Positions 1 through 9,500 of a stretch of DNA of 24,961 nucleotides are shown here, piece by piece (position 1 is the first letter of the stretch; every line of letters begins with the position of its first letter). The stretch comes from Bacteroidota bacterium (lineage in GTDB: Bacteria; Bacteroidota; Bacteroidia; Bacteroidales; Prolixibacteraceae), in assembly GCA_030706665.1 (NCBI GenBank), contig JAUZOB010000007.1, forward strand, positions 1-24,961. The letters are read 5' to 3'. A program made the position numbers and the translations under genes. Below the pieces are notes generated by a model. The model did no database searches and was not told the DNA's origin. It saw nothing but the letters and a program-made list of their open reading frames with translations.

Positions 1-618
1 ATAACCATGATAAGAGAAAGTCGGTTCGTTGTCTTCAAGCAGGGGAGTTGACCAGATTGCAGTGATCCCCAGGTCTTTGAGATAATCAAGATGATCGATG
101 ATACCCTGAATGTCACCTCCATGACGTCCGCCGTCAATTGTCCTGTTGGCTTTCTCTGCCAATCCTTCGATATTGTCATTTTTAGGATTGCCATTGGCAA
201 AACGGTCGGGCATCAGCAAATAGACTACATCAGAAGCATTAAAACTATTCCGTTCGGCTGATCCTTGCTTCCTTGCAAATAGCTCATAGGTCCTGACCAT
301 TTTTTGTTTCCCCTTTTTGAAGGTAAGAATATACTTCCCGGGTTTTGCCTCAGGAGCTATGTTAAGGTCCAGAAATACATAATCAGGATTTTCCGCTTTC
401 CCGATCTGAAGAAGCCGGAGTCCTTCGCCTTTAATCTCAACCTGAGCACCCTGAAGGTCATTCCCTTTTACCAACAGTTGGAGATTGGGATTTTTCATCC
501 CAACCCACCAACATGATGGTTCGATTCTTTCAACCTTTATTTGTCCAAACATTGATACACTGCAGGCGAGAAGTACTCCTACCAGTGCTATTTTAAAAAA
601 TTTAAAGCCATTTAGCAT
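1..618 (-). CDS. SusA-like periplasmic neopullulanase/alpha-amylase (GH13), partial: C-terminal part beyond window
   Basis: The reading frame runs from an ATG at 618 on the minus strand, open for 206 codons, off the window edge. The start MLNGFKFFKIALVGVLLACS is a signal peptide, with LLAC a possible but weak lipobox, so export to the periplasm is expected. Residues about 28-110 form the N-terminal Ig-like domain of the cyclomaltodextrinase/neopullulanase group (VERIEPSCWWVGMKNP). The catalytic domain then begins with DVVYLLMPDRFANGNP, RHGGDIQGI and LKDLGITAIW, the first conserved blocks of SusA-type GH13 enzymes; the catalytic Asp/Glu residues would lie in the missing part. It is the last visible gene of the minus-strand maltose operon, starting 12 nt after the GH65 stop. 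Known family role: cutting imported maltooligosaccharides to maltose and glucose. The family call is firm; exact specificity is inferred. Confidence 0.9.
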   Translation of the reverse strand, partial: MLNGFKFFKIALVGVLLACSVSMFGQIKVERIEPSCWWVGMKNPNLQLLVKGNDLQGAQVEIKGEGLRLLQIGKAENPDYVFLDLNIAPEAKPGKYILTFKKGKQKMVRTYELFARKQGSAERNSFNASDVVYLLMPDRFANGNPKNDNIEGLAEKANRTIDGGRHGGDIQGIIDHLDYLKDLGITAIWSTPLLEDNEPTFSYHGY

Positions 619-630
619 GTTACTCTTGTT

Positions 631-2943
631 TTAAATCATGGCAACTTCAAGTTCCTTCCCTGCTTCCAGTTTCAAAGCTTTTCCTTTGATCATAAGTTCT
701 GCTGAAACCCCGGAATGATTTTCAATCTTGATTTTGTCAGTGCTGACATTGATTTTCAAATGAGCTCCCCGGTATCCTACGCTGAAACAGAATGATTTCC
801 ATTGTTTCGGAATAAACGGATTCAGGTGTAGTTTATCATTTAATACCCGAAGCCCTCCGAAACCATATACCACGCTCATCCAGGTACCTGCCATACTCGT
901 AATGTGGCATCCGTCTTCGGTATCGTTGTTGTAATCATCCAGGTCAAGACGTGCCGAACGCTGATAAAGTTCATACGCTTTATCGTGTTTCCCGAGGCTG
1001 GCTGCCAGTATTGAATGGACACAGGGAGAAAGTGATGATTCGTGAACCGTGATGGGTTCGTAGAAATCAAAGTTTCGTTGATGTGTTTCCGTGTCGTATT
1101 CCTCTTCGAACCAGAAAAGGCTTTGTAGCACATCGGCCTGCTTGATGTAACATGAACGCAGAATCCGATCCCATGACCAGTGCTGATTTAATGGAAGATT
1201 TGAAGGATTAAGCTCAGCGACCGGAACGATTTCCTTATCAAGAAATCCGTCCTGTTGCAAGAATACTTTCCGCTTCTCATCATAAGGAAAATGCATCCTT
1301 TCAACGATGTCTTTCCACCGGACCGTTTCAGTTTTTTCGTCAAATGCTCTCTTTTCAGCAACAGACTGATAGGACTGCAAATGATTCTTTTTCAGAAAAT
1401 CAATGACTTCCAATGTGTATTTGAGAGTCCATACTGCCATTTTGTTGGTATGCCAGTTGTTGTTCACATTGTTTTCATATTCATTCGGACCCGTAACTCC
1501 CAGCATCACATATTTCTGACGTTCTTCGGAGAAAGTTATGCGCTGGTTCCAGAATCTTGAAATGCCAAGAAGAACCTCAAATCCGTAAGGTGCGAGATAG
1601 TCGGCATCGCCTGTATATCGGATGTAATTGTATATTCCGAAAGCGATCGCCCCGTTTCGATGAATCTCTTCGAACGTGATTTCCCATTCGTTATGACATT
1701 CCTCGCCGTTGATCGTTACCATCGGATATAAGGCCGCACCATGGGTAAACCCGAGTTTCTCTCCATTCTCGATTGCTTTATCAAGCTGGTTGTAACGATA
1801 AATCAACAAATTGCGCGAGACATTCTGCGGGGCTGTACTGAGATAAAAAGGAAGGCAGTATGCTTCCGTATCCCAATAGGTCGATCCGCCGTACTTTTCT
1901 CCGGTAAATCCTTTCGGTCCGATATTCAGATGCGCATCGTCACCGGTATAGGTCTGATTCAACTGGAATATGTTGAAACGAATCCCCTGTTGGGCTGCAA
2001 CATCCCCTTCAATCAGGATGTCGCTTCCTTCCCACTTATTCAGCCAGCTTTCGGTATGTTCTTTCCGTAAAGCATCATATCCCTGATCGTATACTGTTTC
2101 AAGAACATCAAAAGCTTTATCAAGGATTTTTTCTTTCGAATGAAATTGAGAGCTAAGGTTGACACCATACTTTTCAATGGTCAGGATATCGCCTTCTTTC
2201 ACCGTGATTTGAAATGTATGGCTTACATATTTCTCGCGGGTTGCAAATTCAGGATTCACTTCTACAGGTTTCCCATTGAGAAAGACTTTATATTTCATGC
2301 CTGTACAGACATGGAATGCGGTCTTTTTGGTTTCCGCAACAATGAAAGCCGACTCGGGATGATTTTGAGTGGTAACTTCTTCCCAAAATTTTTCATCGTA
2401 GTTCGAATCTTTATTTTTGACATCAGCATCAATATAAGGCTGAATATCAATTACCCCTCCGAAATCCAATGCGGTAAGAGAATATCTGATGGCTCCCGCT
2501 TCAGGATTCGCCATGCTTACAAACCGTTCGGATTCCACTCTTACCCGGCAATTGTTGGTTAAGACAGCTTCGAATTTTCGGGATAACAGGCCATGTTGCA
2601 TGTCGAGTTCTCTCCGAAAGCTATGAATGGAAGCTTTTGCCAGATCGAGTTCAACCTCATTGATCCGAATGTTAATTCCAATCCAATTCGCAGCATTCAG
2701 GACTTTGGCAAAATATTCGGGATATCCGTTTTTCCACCAACCGACCCTCGTCTTATCGGGATAATAAACTCCCGCAATGTAGCTTCCCTGGAGTGTTTCG
2801 CCGGAATAACATTCTTCAAAATTGGCCCTTTGGCCCATTCTTCCGTTTCCAAGGCTAAACACACTTTCCGAGATCAGATTGAATTCAGGGTGAAACCCCT
2901 CTTCAATGACCTTCCAGTTATCGTGTACAATATAATTTTTCAT
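631..2943 (-). CDS. Glycoside hydrolase family 65 maltose phosphorylase-type enzyme
   Basis: A 770-residue cytoplasmic protein without signal peptide, the usual length for GH65 phosphorylases. GH65 members of this type split maltose (or another alpha-glucobiose) with phosphate into beta-glucose-1-phosphate and glucose. The N-terminal beta-sandwich domain begins at FHPEFNLISESVFSLGNGRM. The (alpha/alpha)6 barrel carries YWDTEAYCLPFY and the block VTGPNEYENNVNNNWHTNKM, whose Glu (residue 488 from this start) matches the GH65 general acid position. I chose the ATG at 2943; a TTG at 2967 would add eight residues but overlaps the end of the pgmB gene, whereas the ATG sits 16 nt after it. The adjacent beta-phosphoglucomutase, which consumes beta-glucose-1-phosphate, strongly supports a phosphorylase rather than a hydrolase. 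Maltose is favoured over trehalose, kojibiose or nigerose from the starch context, but the substrate is inferred. Confidence 0.9.
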   Translation of the reverse strand: MKNYIVHDNWKVIEEGFHPEFNLISESVFSLGNGRMGQRANFEECYSGETLQGSYIAGVYYPDKTRVGWWKNGYPEYFAKVLNAANWIGINIRINEVELDLAKASIHSFRRELDMQHGLLSRKFEAVLTNNCRVRVESERFVSMANPEAGAIRYSLTALDFGGVIDIQPYIDADVKNKDSNYDEKFWEEVTTQNHPESAFIVAETKKTAFHVCTGMKYKVFLNGKPVEVNPEFATREKYVSHTFQITVKEGDILTIEKYGVNLSSQFHSKEKILDKAFDVLETVYDQGYDALRKEHTESWLNKWEGSDILIEGDVAAQQGIRFNIFQLNQTYTGDDAHLNIGPKGFTGEKYGGSTYWDTEAYCLPFYLSTAPQNVSRNLLIYRYNQLDKAIENGEKLGFTHGAALYPMVTINGEECHNEWEITFEEIHRNGAIAFGIYNYIRYTGDADYLAPYGFEVLLGISRFWNQRITFSEERQKYVMLGVTGPNEYENNVNNNWHTNKMAVWTLKYTLEVIDFLKKNHLQSYQSVAEKRAFDEKTETVRWKDIVERMHFPYDEKRKVFLQQDGFLDKEIVPVAELNPSNLPLNQHWSWDRILRSCYIKQADVLQSLFWFEEEYDTETHQRNFDFYEPITVHESSLSPCVHSILAASLGKHDKAYELYQRSARLDLDDYNNDTEDGCHITSMAGTWMSVVYGFGGLRVLNDKLHLNPFIPKQWKSFCFSVGYRGAHLKINVSTDKIKIENHSGVSAELMIKGKALKLEAGKELEVAMI

Positions 2944-2959
2944 GAACGATTTCCGTTTT

Positions 2960-3616
2960 TTAAGCAATAAAACTGTTTACAAAACGCTCTGCAGAGTATT
3001 CACTAAACCCACTGATAATTAAATTCGCCTGATTTAATATCTCCGGATCTCCTACACCAATGCAGAGCATCCCTGCATTGAGGGCTGCTTCGATCCCCGA
3101 TGCAGCATCTTCGAACACAACGCAATTCTGAGGAGGTACATTCAATAATTCAGCTCCCTTAAGAAAGACTTCAGGGTCGGGTTTCGCTTTACTGATCAGA
3201 TTTCCATCGACAATGGCATCGAAATATCCGGCTAAGCCGGTACGCTCTAAAATAAGAGGAGCATTTTTACTCGCAGATCCTAATGCAAGAAGAATCTTTC
3301 TGTTTTTCAGTCCTTCCAGAAATTCCTTCACTCCGGGCAGTATTTCGTCCGGAGTCATCCGTTCAATCAGACTGACATAACGATTGTTCTTTTGGGCAGC
3401 AAGTTTTTCCTTTACCGAATCTTCGAAATCAAGGCCTCCGACTTCCAGCAGAATATCAAGTGAACGCATCCGGCTTACGCCTTTTAATCGCTCATTATGA
3501 TCTTCCGTAAATTCGAACCCTAACTCCTCAGCCAGTTCGCGCCAGGCCAGATAATGATATTTCGCAGTATCAACCAGTACTCCGTCAAGGTCAAAAAGAC
3601 ATGCTTTTATCTCCAT
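2960..3616 (-). CDS. pgmB: Beta-phosphoglucomutase (HAD superfamily)
   Basis: A 218-residue cytoplasmic HAD-family protein that interconverts beta-glucose-1-phosphate and glucose-6-phosphate. Motif I is FDLDGVLVDTA with the phosphorylated nucleophile Asp9 and acid/base Asp11, the Asp-x-Asp arrangement of beta-PGM. The cap domain includes LKGVSRMRSLDILL, typical of the substrate-specificity loop. Motif II is the Ser of LGSASKNA, motif III the Lys of SKAKPDPEVF, and motif IV the acidic pair of VFEDAASGIEAA. The length matches characterised beta-PGMs (about 220 residues). It starts 1 nt after the stop of the MFS transporter gene and is followed 16 nt later by the GH65 gene, so it lies in the same transcript. 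Function follows from both the motifs and the GH65 neighbour. Confidence 0.95.
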   Translation of the reverse strand: MEIKACLFDLDGVLVDTAKYHYLAWRELAEELGFEFTEDHNERLKGVSRMRSLDILLEVGGLDFEDSVKEKLAAQKNNRYVSLIERMTPDEILPGVKEFLEGLKNRKILLALGSASKNAPLILERTGLAGYFDAIVDGNLISKAKPDPEVFLKGAELLNVPPQNCVVFEDAASGIEAALNAGMLCIGVGDPEILNQANLIISGFSEYSAERFVNSFIA

Positions 3617-3617
3617 C

Positions 3618-4955
3618 TTACTCTTTAATATCTTCTTCTTTGATTTCTTTATCTTTTACGAAATAGACTGTGATGCATCCGATCAACATGGATACTCCAG
3701 CCAGAACAAGCATATAAATGGCCTCACCTTTAAAGAAATGTTCAAGGATTAAGCCTCCGAATAGTCCGCTGCATATTTGAGGTCCGGCAATGGTGAAATT
3801 GAAAATTCCCATATAAATACCCATCTGACGGGCAGGTAATGCACTTGAAAGAATTGCATAAGGCATCGCAAGAATAGAAGCCCAGGCGATTCCGATACCT
3901 ACCATTGAAAATATCAGATAATGGGGATCATGGAAAAAGAACATCGAGATATAGCCGATCCCTCCGCAAAAGATTGAAAGGGAATACACCAGCTTTCTGC
4001 TGATTTTACGGGCAAGCCAGGGCATAATCACAGAATAAAATGCTGCAAATAGGCTATAGGCTCCGAATATAATCCCCACCCAGTTTCCGGCTTCATTGTA
4101 AGCTGCCGAACTTGCATCTTTTACGGGAGTGTGCCAATAGTGCTGAGCTACGGCAGGTGTTGTAAATACCCACATCAGATAAAGCGCAAACCAGGAAAAG
4201 AACTGTACAACTGCTAACTGCAACATGGTTCGAGGCATGGAAAACAATGTTTTGAAGAATCCCACCCTCGGAGTTTCTTCCTTTATCCCTTCAAATTCTC
4301 TCATTTTTTCAGGAGAGTATTCCTTTGTCCGGAAAATAGTTAAAAGAACACTCAGTATCAGAACTGTTCCTCCGATATAAAAAGACCAGACAACTGAAGG
4401 TGGTACTTTACCTTCGGGCGCTACATTACGGACACCCAAAACATTGGTCATAAAATAAGGGAGAACCGAACCGATAACAGCACCTGCGTTAATCAAAAAA
4501 CTCTGAATGGAATATCCGATGTTTCTTTGTTCGTCGGGTAGCATATCAGCAACCAAAGCACGAAAGGGCTGAAAAGTCACATTAAACGAACCGTCCATCA
4601 ATGCTAACATACATGCGCCAAAAATGATTGGCGACATGATTGAGGTGATGAAAGAAGAATTGGGCATTAAAAACATAGCGGTAATCGAGACTATGGCTCC
4701 GCCAAGAATAAATGGCAAGCGCCTTCCCAATCGATTCCATGTTCGATCGCTTGCACCTCCGACAATCGGTTGAACAATCAACCCCATCATTGGTGCTGCC
4801 AGCCAAAATAGAGAAAGAGAATGCAGATTGGCTCCTAAACTCGACAATATCCGGCTAACATTGGCATTTTGTAATGCAAATCCAAATTGCACCCCTAAAA
4901 AGCCAAAACTTAAATACCATATCTGCCAAAAACTTAGTGCAGGCTTTTTCTTCAT
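3618..4955 (-). CDS. MFS sugar transporter, probable maltose/maltodextrin uptake (SLC45/GPH-like)
   Basis: A 445-residue integral inner-membrane protein with about twelve hydrophobic segments. The loop between segments 2 and 3 has GGASDRTWNRLGRRLPFILG, the motif-A version seen in sucrose/maltose-type transporters of the SLC45/GPH-like groups. A central hydrophilic loop (KEYSPEKMREFEGIKEETP) separates the two halves. The C-terminus is charged (VKDKEIKEEDIKE). As first gene of the minus-strand operon (MFS, pgmB, GH65, SusA-like), its likely job is to bring maltose from the periplasm into the cytoplasm where the phosphorylase acts. Bacteroidota commonly pair this kind of transporter with GH65 and beta-PGM. 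The substrate is inferred from context; family membership is clear from the sequence. Confidence 0.88.
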   Translation of the reverse strand: MKKKPALSFWQIWYLSFGFLGVQFGFALQNANVSRILSSLGANLHSLSLFWLAAPMMGLIVQPIVGGASDRTWNRLGRRLPFILGGAIVSITAMFLMPNSSFITSIMSPIIFGACMLALMDGSFNVTFQPFRALVADMLPDEQRNIGYSIQSFLINAGAVIGSVLPYFMTNVLGVRNVAPEGKVPPSVVWSFYIGGTVLILSVLLTIFRTKEYSPEKMREFEGIKEETPRVGFFKTLFSMPRTMLQLAVVQFFSWFALYLMWVFTTPAVAQHYWHTPVKDASSAAYNEAGNWVGIIFGAYSLFAAFYSVIMPWLARKISRKLVYSLSIFCGGIGYISMFFFHDPHYLIFSMVGIGIAWASILAMPYAILSSALPARQMGIYMGIFNFTIAGPQICSGLFGGLILEHFFKGEAIYMLVLAGVSMLIGCITVYFVKDKEIKEEDIKE

Positions 4956-5208
4956 AAAAGTTTCTATTTCTTGATAAATAATAAATAGGGAATTGTTCCC
5001 GTCAAAAAACAGGAAAAAGGAAAGTTTGGGGTTGACCCCTTCGATAAGATTAGGCTGGCAAAAATTTCTTATACAAAGAAAGAATACGAAAATGAAAAAA
5101 GCAAGTCCTTCTTGATTTTAAAGCTTTAATTATCAGTTGTTTTAGATGCATTTTTGAGCTACTCTTCCCATTTCAAACGTTTGCACCCGTCAGAAATTTT
5201 TTTTTACT
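4956..5208 (-). promoter_or_regulatory. Upstream region of the maltose operon, with LacI-type operator at 5174-5184
   Basis: This 253-nt gap separates the lacI stop from the MFS gene start, both on the minus strand. At 5174-5183 is the perfect palindrome CAAACGTTTG, and CAAACGTTTGC (5174-5184) is repeated exactly in the operator upstream of susC. A CG-centred palindrome of this kind is typical of LacI/GalR-family sites. It lies about 220 nt upstream of the MFS start and 25 nt past the lacI stop. Two small GC-rich hairpins lie closer to the gene: GGGAA/TTCCC at 4988-5000 and GGGG/CCCC at 5028-5039. No convincing Bacteroidota -7 box (TAnnTTTG) was found, so the transcription start is not placed. 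Confidence 0.6.
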
Positions 5209-6231
5209 CTATTCCATTTTTTTTGAAGAGCCTCGCACAATAAGATCACCGGAAATAATATGATTCTCAGGTGTAAATTCACGTAAATCATCAGATATTC
5301 TGCGAAGCAGTATTTCCATTGCTTTACGCCCCATTTCGTAACCATGCTGGTCGACAGATGTTAATGCCGGATTGGTAATGTTAGAAAATCTTCCGTCGCT
5401 AAAGCCTACGATTGCAATATCATCCGGGACTTTGTAACCCCGTTTTTGAAATGCCTGCATTGCGCCGATTGCCGTCATATCATTCACTGTAAATAAACCA
5501 TCAGGAGGAGATGGTAATTTCGTCAACTTTTCCACAGCTTCATCGGCTAACTCAAAACTATCGGCTTGAACGATCAAATCTTTATCGATCGGGATATGGT
5601 GTCTCTTCAATGCATCCATATAACCTTGCAAGCGATGTTGACTAATCAACAGATTTTGTGGCCCGCTAAGGTGAGCAATCCGTGTTTTCCCATTCTCAAT
5701 CAGATGCTCAGTCGCTTTAATTGACGATTCATAATCATCGATTACTACAGTATCTGCTTCTATTTCATTGCAAATACGATCGAAAAATACCAGAGGAATG
5801 TTATTGTCAATCAGCTCATTCAAATGATCGAAATTCTCAGTTTCTTTTGCTACGGAGACCAGGATTCCGTCAACCCTGTGCAGGAAAAGTGCCCGGGCAT
5901 TGTTCACTTCGCGATCATAACGTTCATTCGACTGACAGATAACTACAGTATATCCAGCATCATAAGCCACATCTTCAATTCCACTGATCACTTGAGAAAA
6001 GAAGTAATGTACAATTTCAGGAATAATCACTCCGATGGTATTGGTACGGCTGTGCTTCAGACTCAATGCAACGGCATTTGGCTGATAGCGCAATTGAGAA
6101 GCCAGTTCATTGACTGCACGTTTTGTCTCTACACTGATATCAGGATGGTTCTTTAATGCTCTTGAAACCGTAGAAGGAGAGATCCCAAGTTGTTTCGCAA
6201 TGTCTTTGATAGTTATCTGACTGCTTCTCAT
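5209..6231 (-). CDS. LacI/GalR-family transcriptional regulator of the starch locus
   Basis: A 340-residue regulator with the standard LacI layout. The N-terminal helix-turn-helix has TIKDIAKQLGISPSTVSRAL, followed by the hinge region RYQPNAVALSLKHSRTNTIG. The periplasmic-binding-protein-like effector domain runs to the C-terminus, with the family signatures VDGILVSVAKE, FTVNDMTAIGAMQAF and IAIVGFSDGRFSNITNPALTSVDQ. I chose the ATG at 6231; a TTG at 6237 would add two residues. It lies between the two arms of the glucan locus, reads on the same strand as the maltose operon and is divergent from susC. Palindromes with the core CAAACGTTTGC lie on both sides of it, so it probably controls both arms and itself in response to a maltose-type sugar or its phosphate. 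The effector and the direction of control (repressor or activator) are not shown by the sequence. Confidence 0.92.
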   Translation of the reverse strand: MRSSQITIKDIAKQLGISPSTVSRALKNHPDISVETKRAVNELASQLRYQPNAVALSLKHSRTNTIGVIIPEIVHYFFSQVISGIEDVAYDAGYTVVICQSNERYDREVNNARALFLHRVDGILVSVAKETENFDHLNELIDNNIPLVFFDRICNEIEADTVVIDDYESSIKATEHLIENGKTRIAHLSGPQNLLISQHRLQGYMDALKRHHIPIDKDLIVQADSFELADEAVEKLTKLPSPPDGLFTVNDMTAIGAMQAFQKRGYKVPDDIAIVGFSDGRFSNITNPALTSVDQHGYEMGRKAMEILLRRISDDLREFTPENHIISGDLIVRGSSKKME

Positions 6232-6523
6232 AATCAATGTATTAACTCAGAATAAGACGGATCTATACAACTCATTAAGTTAATAATTTATCCTGAAGTT
6301 GTATATACTTTATTTGCTTGTGAAAAGTAAAAAAAATGTAATCACAAAAACCTGTTATACAACATTTTTGGTGCAAACGTTTGCGGTTTCGTTTGCAAAT
6401 AAAAACATGTTGTAAAGCAGATTTTATTTCGAGTAAAATATGATTCTTTGCCGTAGAAGTTAAAAAAACTTAAAAAAGGAAAAAATAAGATTCGGCAAAT
6501 CTTTAGGTACTGATTAGGCAAAA
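6232..6523. promoter_or_regulatory. Divergent lacI/susC control region with nested operator (6358-6414)
   Basis: The 292-nt divergent gap holds a symmetric block. The outer arms are TACAACAT (6358-6365) and ATGTTGTA (6407-6414). Inside are the 12-bp perfect palindrome GCAAACGTTTGC (6373-6384) and the 8-bp palindrome TTTGCAAA (6392-6399). The three spacers between these four elements are each 7 nt. CGTTTGC is directly repeated 12 nt apart (6378 and 6390), so two LacI-type dimers could bind on about the same helix face. A second inverted pair, TATACAACT (6264-6272) and AGTTGTATA (6297-6305), lies nearer lacI. From 6415 to 6523 the DNA is A-rich leader for susC. No good match to the Bacteroidota -7 consensus TAnnTTTG was seen. 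Confidence 0.65.
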
Positions 6524-9500
6524 ATGATTAAAATCTCTAAAAACCAAATCAATGACATCTTTAAGAGCGTATCTATGAAATTAAATTTTAGAAAACTAAC
6601 GGTGATGTTGTCAGCATTGTTTCTGTTTGTACAGATTGGCTTTGCCCAAGAGTTGACAATATCTGGTAAAGTAACCGACAAGGCTACCGGTGAATCCTTA
6701 CCGGGCGTGTCTATACTTCTAAAAGGAACTACTCGTGGTACTGTTACCGATTTAGACGGTAAGTATACAATAAAAGGACAGAAAGGTCAGACCCTTACCT
6801 TCTCATTCATGGGTTATTTGAGTCAACCTGTTACTATCGGTTCTCAAACTGTAATAGACATCAAATTAGTAAGCGAAACCAAGAAAATCGAAGAAGTAAT
6901 GGTTGTTGGTTACGGTATCCAGAAAAAAAGAGAGATTACCGGATCAATTGCAAAAGTGGAATCAAATCAGATTGCAAACAAGATTACACCTTCGTTTGAA
7001 TCAGCACTTGCAGGACAAGCTGCCGGTGTCAATGTCACTACAGGCAGTGGGATGGCCGGTTCGGGTTCTGTAATTCGAATCCGTGGTATTTCTTCAATCA
7101 GCTCAGGAGGTGACCCTCTTTATGTAGTTGACGGAATTCCAATTACCAATGATATCTTTGGTTTGGGAGGCCGTACCGGAGGGATGAATGTCAACCCGTT
7201 GGCTTCAATTAATGCCAATGACATCGAATCAATAGAAGTGTTAAAAGATGCTTCTGCAGCCGGTATCTATGGATCCCGTGGTGCAAATGGTGTAGTCATT
7301 GTAACTACCAAACATGGGAAAAGCAAACAATTAACAGTTGATTTCAGTACCCGACAAAGTATTAGTAATCCTGATAAGAAAGTCAATATGTGTAACGCAC
7401 AGGAATGGCTGCAACTCTATCAGGAAGCATGGGAAAATGATGGCAATACAGGCATTCCGACAGGATTACCCGGTGGACTTACCTGGGCTCAGGCACAAAA
7501 AAATAATACCGATTGGTGGAATGAAATTACCCGCACCGGTTACAAGCAGGATTACAACCTTTCAGCCAACTATGCCGGTAAAAAATTTAAGGTTTATGCC
7601 GGAGCTACCTATGATAATGATCAATCTTATATGATTGGAAACGTTATGAAAAGAATGTCCGGTAAATTGAACCTTGATTATGCATTCAGTCCGAATTATA
7701 CCCTTCAACTTTCAACTACATTAACCGGAACAAAAACCGATCTTCCCGGAAATCCGTGGGATGGAGGACTAGGTGCTGCAATGGGCTATGCCCTTCCTAT
7801 TTACCCAATTTATAACGCTGACGGGACTTTCTTCAAAGGGGGTGGAAATGCCGGTAACCCGATTATGATGAACAAATTACAAACTCAAAATAATAAGGAT
7901 ACCCGTACAATCAATAGTCTTGCTTTTATGGCCAAACCCATTAAAAATTTAACCTTAACACTGAATAGTGCTGTTGACTATTATGATTTTAGTAACAATG
8001 GTAATCAGAATGGTTATACCAGAACTGGGTTGTGGTATCAATGGAATAATTATAAATACGTACTTAATTATAACTATTTTGCATTGGCTTCTTATGACTT
8101 TACCCTGCAAAACGGACATAGTCTTACTGCAATGATAGGTCATGAATACCAGCGTTCTAAAACAACAGGAACAAGTTATACCTTGGAACAGGCTGTGAAA
8201 GCTGGTGACCCATCAACAGCGACTACCAGCATTGTAGCTGCTGAGAGATGGGCTTTTATAAGCTTCTTTACCAGAATCAACTATAAATATAAAGACCGTT
8301 ATATTGTTCAGGGGTCTCTACGTGCCGATGGTTCTTCAAGATTTGGGAAAAACAAAAAATACGGTTATTTCCCGACCATTGCTTTAGGATGGATTGTTTC
8401 GGAAGAATCATTTCTGAAGGGAAATAATATACTTTCTTTCCTGAAATTAAAAACCAGCTACGGTATTACCGGTAACTCGAATATTCCGAACTACGAAGCA
8501 ATAGGAACTTATACCATTCCAACCGCTTCAAGTTATTATAATGGACTTCCTATCCGTTATCAAACCAAATATTCAAATCCTGAACTTCAATGGGAACCGA
8601 CTCAAAGTTTTGATGCCGGATTTGAAGCAGGTTTCTTTGACGGGAGAATCAATACTGAAGCAGCATTCTTCTATAAATACACTACTAAAGTTTTTATCAA
8701 TCAGGCTGTTTCTGCTACTACAGGATTCGGAAATCAATGGCAAAATCTTGCTACAATCCGCAACAGAGGGGTTGAGTTCAATATCAATACCCGCAACTTT
8801 GTAGGTGATTTTACCTGGAATACCAACTTCAATATCGCATCGCTTCAGAATAAAGTTTTGAGTGTGGGAGGACTAACTGGAGAAGTAGGAGGTGGAACCA
8901 ACGATACCCGTATTTTAGTAGGATATCCGGTCGGAACTAACATGTTGGTCAGAGTTTCCAGAATAGATCCTGCAGACGGTCGCCCGATTTATTTGGATAA
9001 AAATGGGAATGAAACCAAAGTATACAAATTTGAAGGCGATGACGGCTATAAAGTCCCAATTGGAAAAGTAATACCTGACTTTACTGGAGGATGTACCAAT
9101 ACCTTTGCATATAAAGGATTTGAATTAAGCGCTTTGCTTACATTCAGCTATGGATCTAAAATATATGATTCATCTGCAAAACGTCAGATGGGACTTGCAA
9201 CCGACTGGAATTTCCGTACCGACCGCTTCGATCGTTGGAGAAAACCTGGCGATATAGCTAAATATCCCAGAATGTCACTTAACGGATCCAGCTTAGGAAA
9301 GGATGGAGAAGTATGGTTTAATTCTGATATGTGGCTTTATAACGGTTCATATGTAAGAATGAAAAATCTTACCTTCTCTTACAATATTCCAACGAATATT
9401 CTTAAACCGGCACATATCAAAGCAGCAAAAGTATCCCTGTCAGGGACTAACCTTTTCACTTTTACCAAATATCCCGGTGCTGACCCTGAAGTTGCAAGAG

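Noticed and set aside
2140..2562. A 140-codon plus-strand ORF opposite the GH65 gene (and several similar ones at 1255-2970)
   Set aside because: They are antisense shadows of a gene with clear family motifs; their translations show no recognisable domain.
2944..2967. TTG start for GH65 eight codons upstream
   Set aside because: It overlaps the end of pgmB, and the ATG at 2943 is better placed relative to the conserved N-terminus.
4988..5039. Terminator after lacI
   Set aside because: The small GC hairpins here are not followed by a T run on the minus strand, so read-through from lacI into the maltose operon cannot be excluded.
6415..6523. Bacteroidota -7/-33 promoter upstream of susC
   Set aside because: ATTCTTTG near 6440 ends in TTTG but lacks the TA of TAnnTTTG and has no well-placed upstream TTTG.
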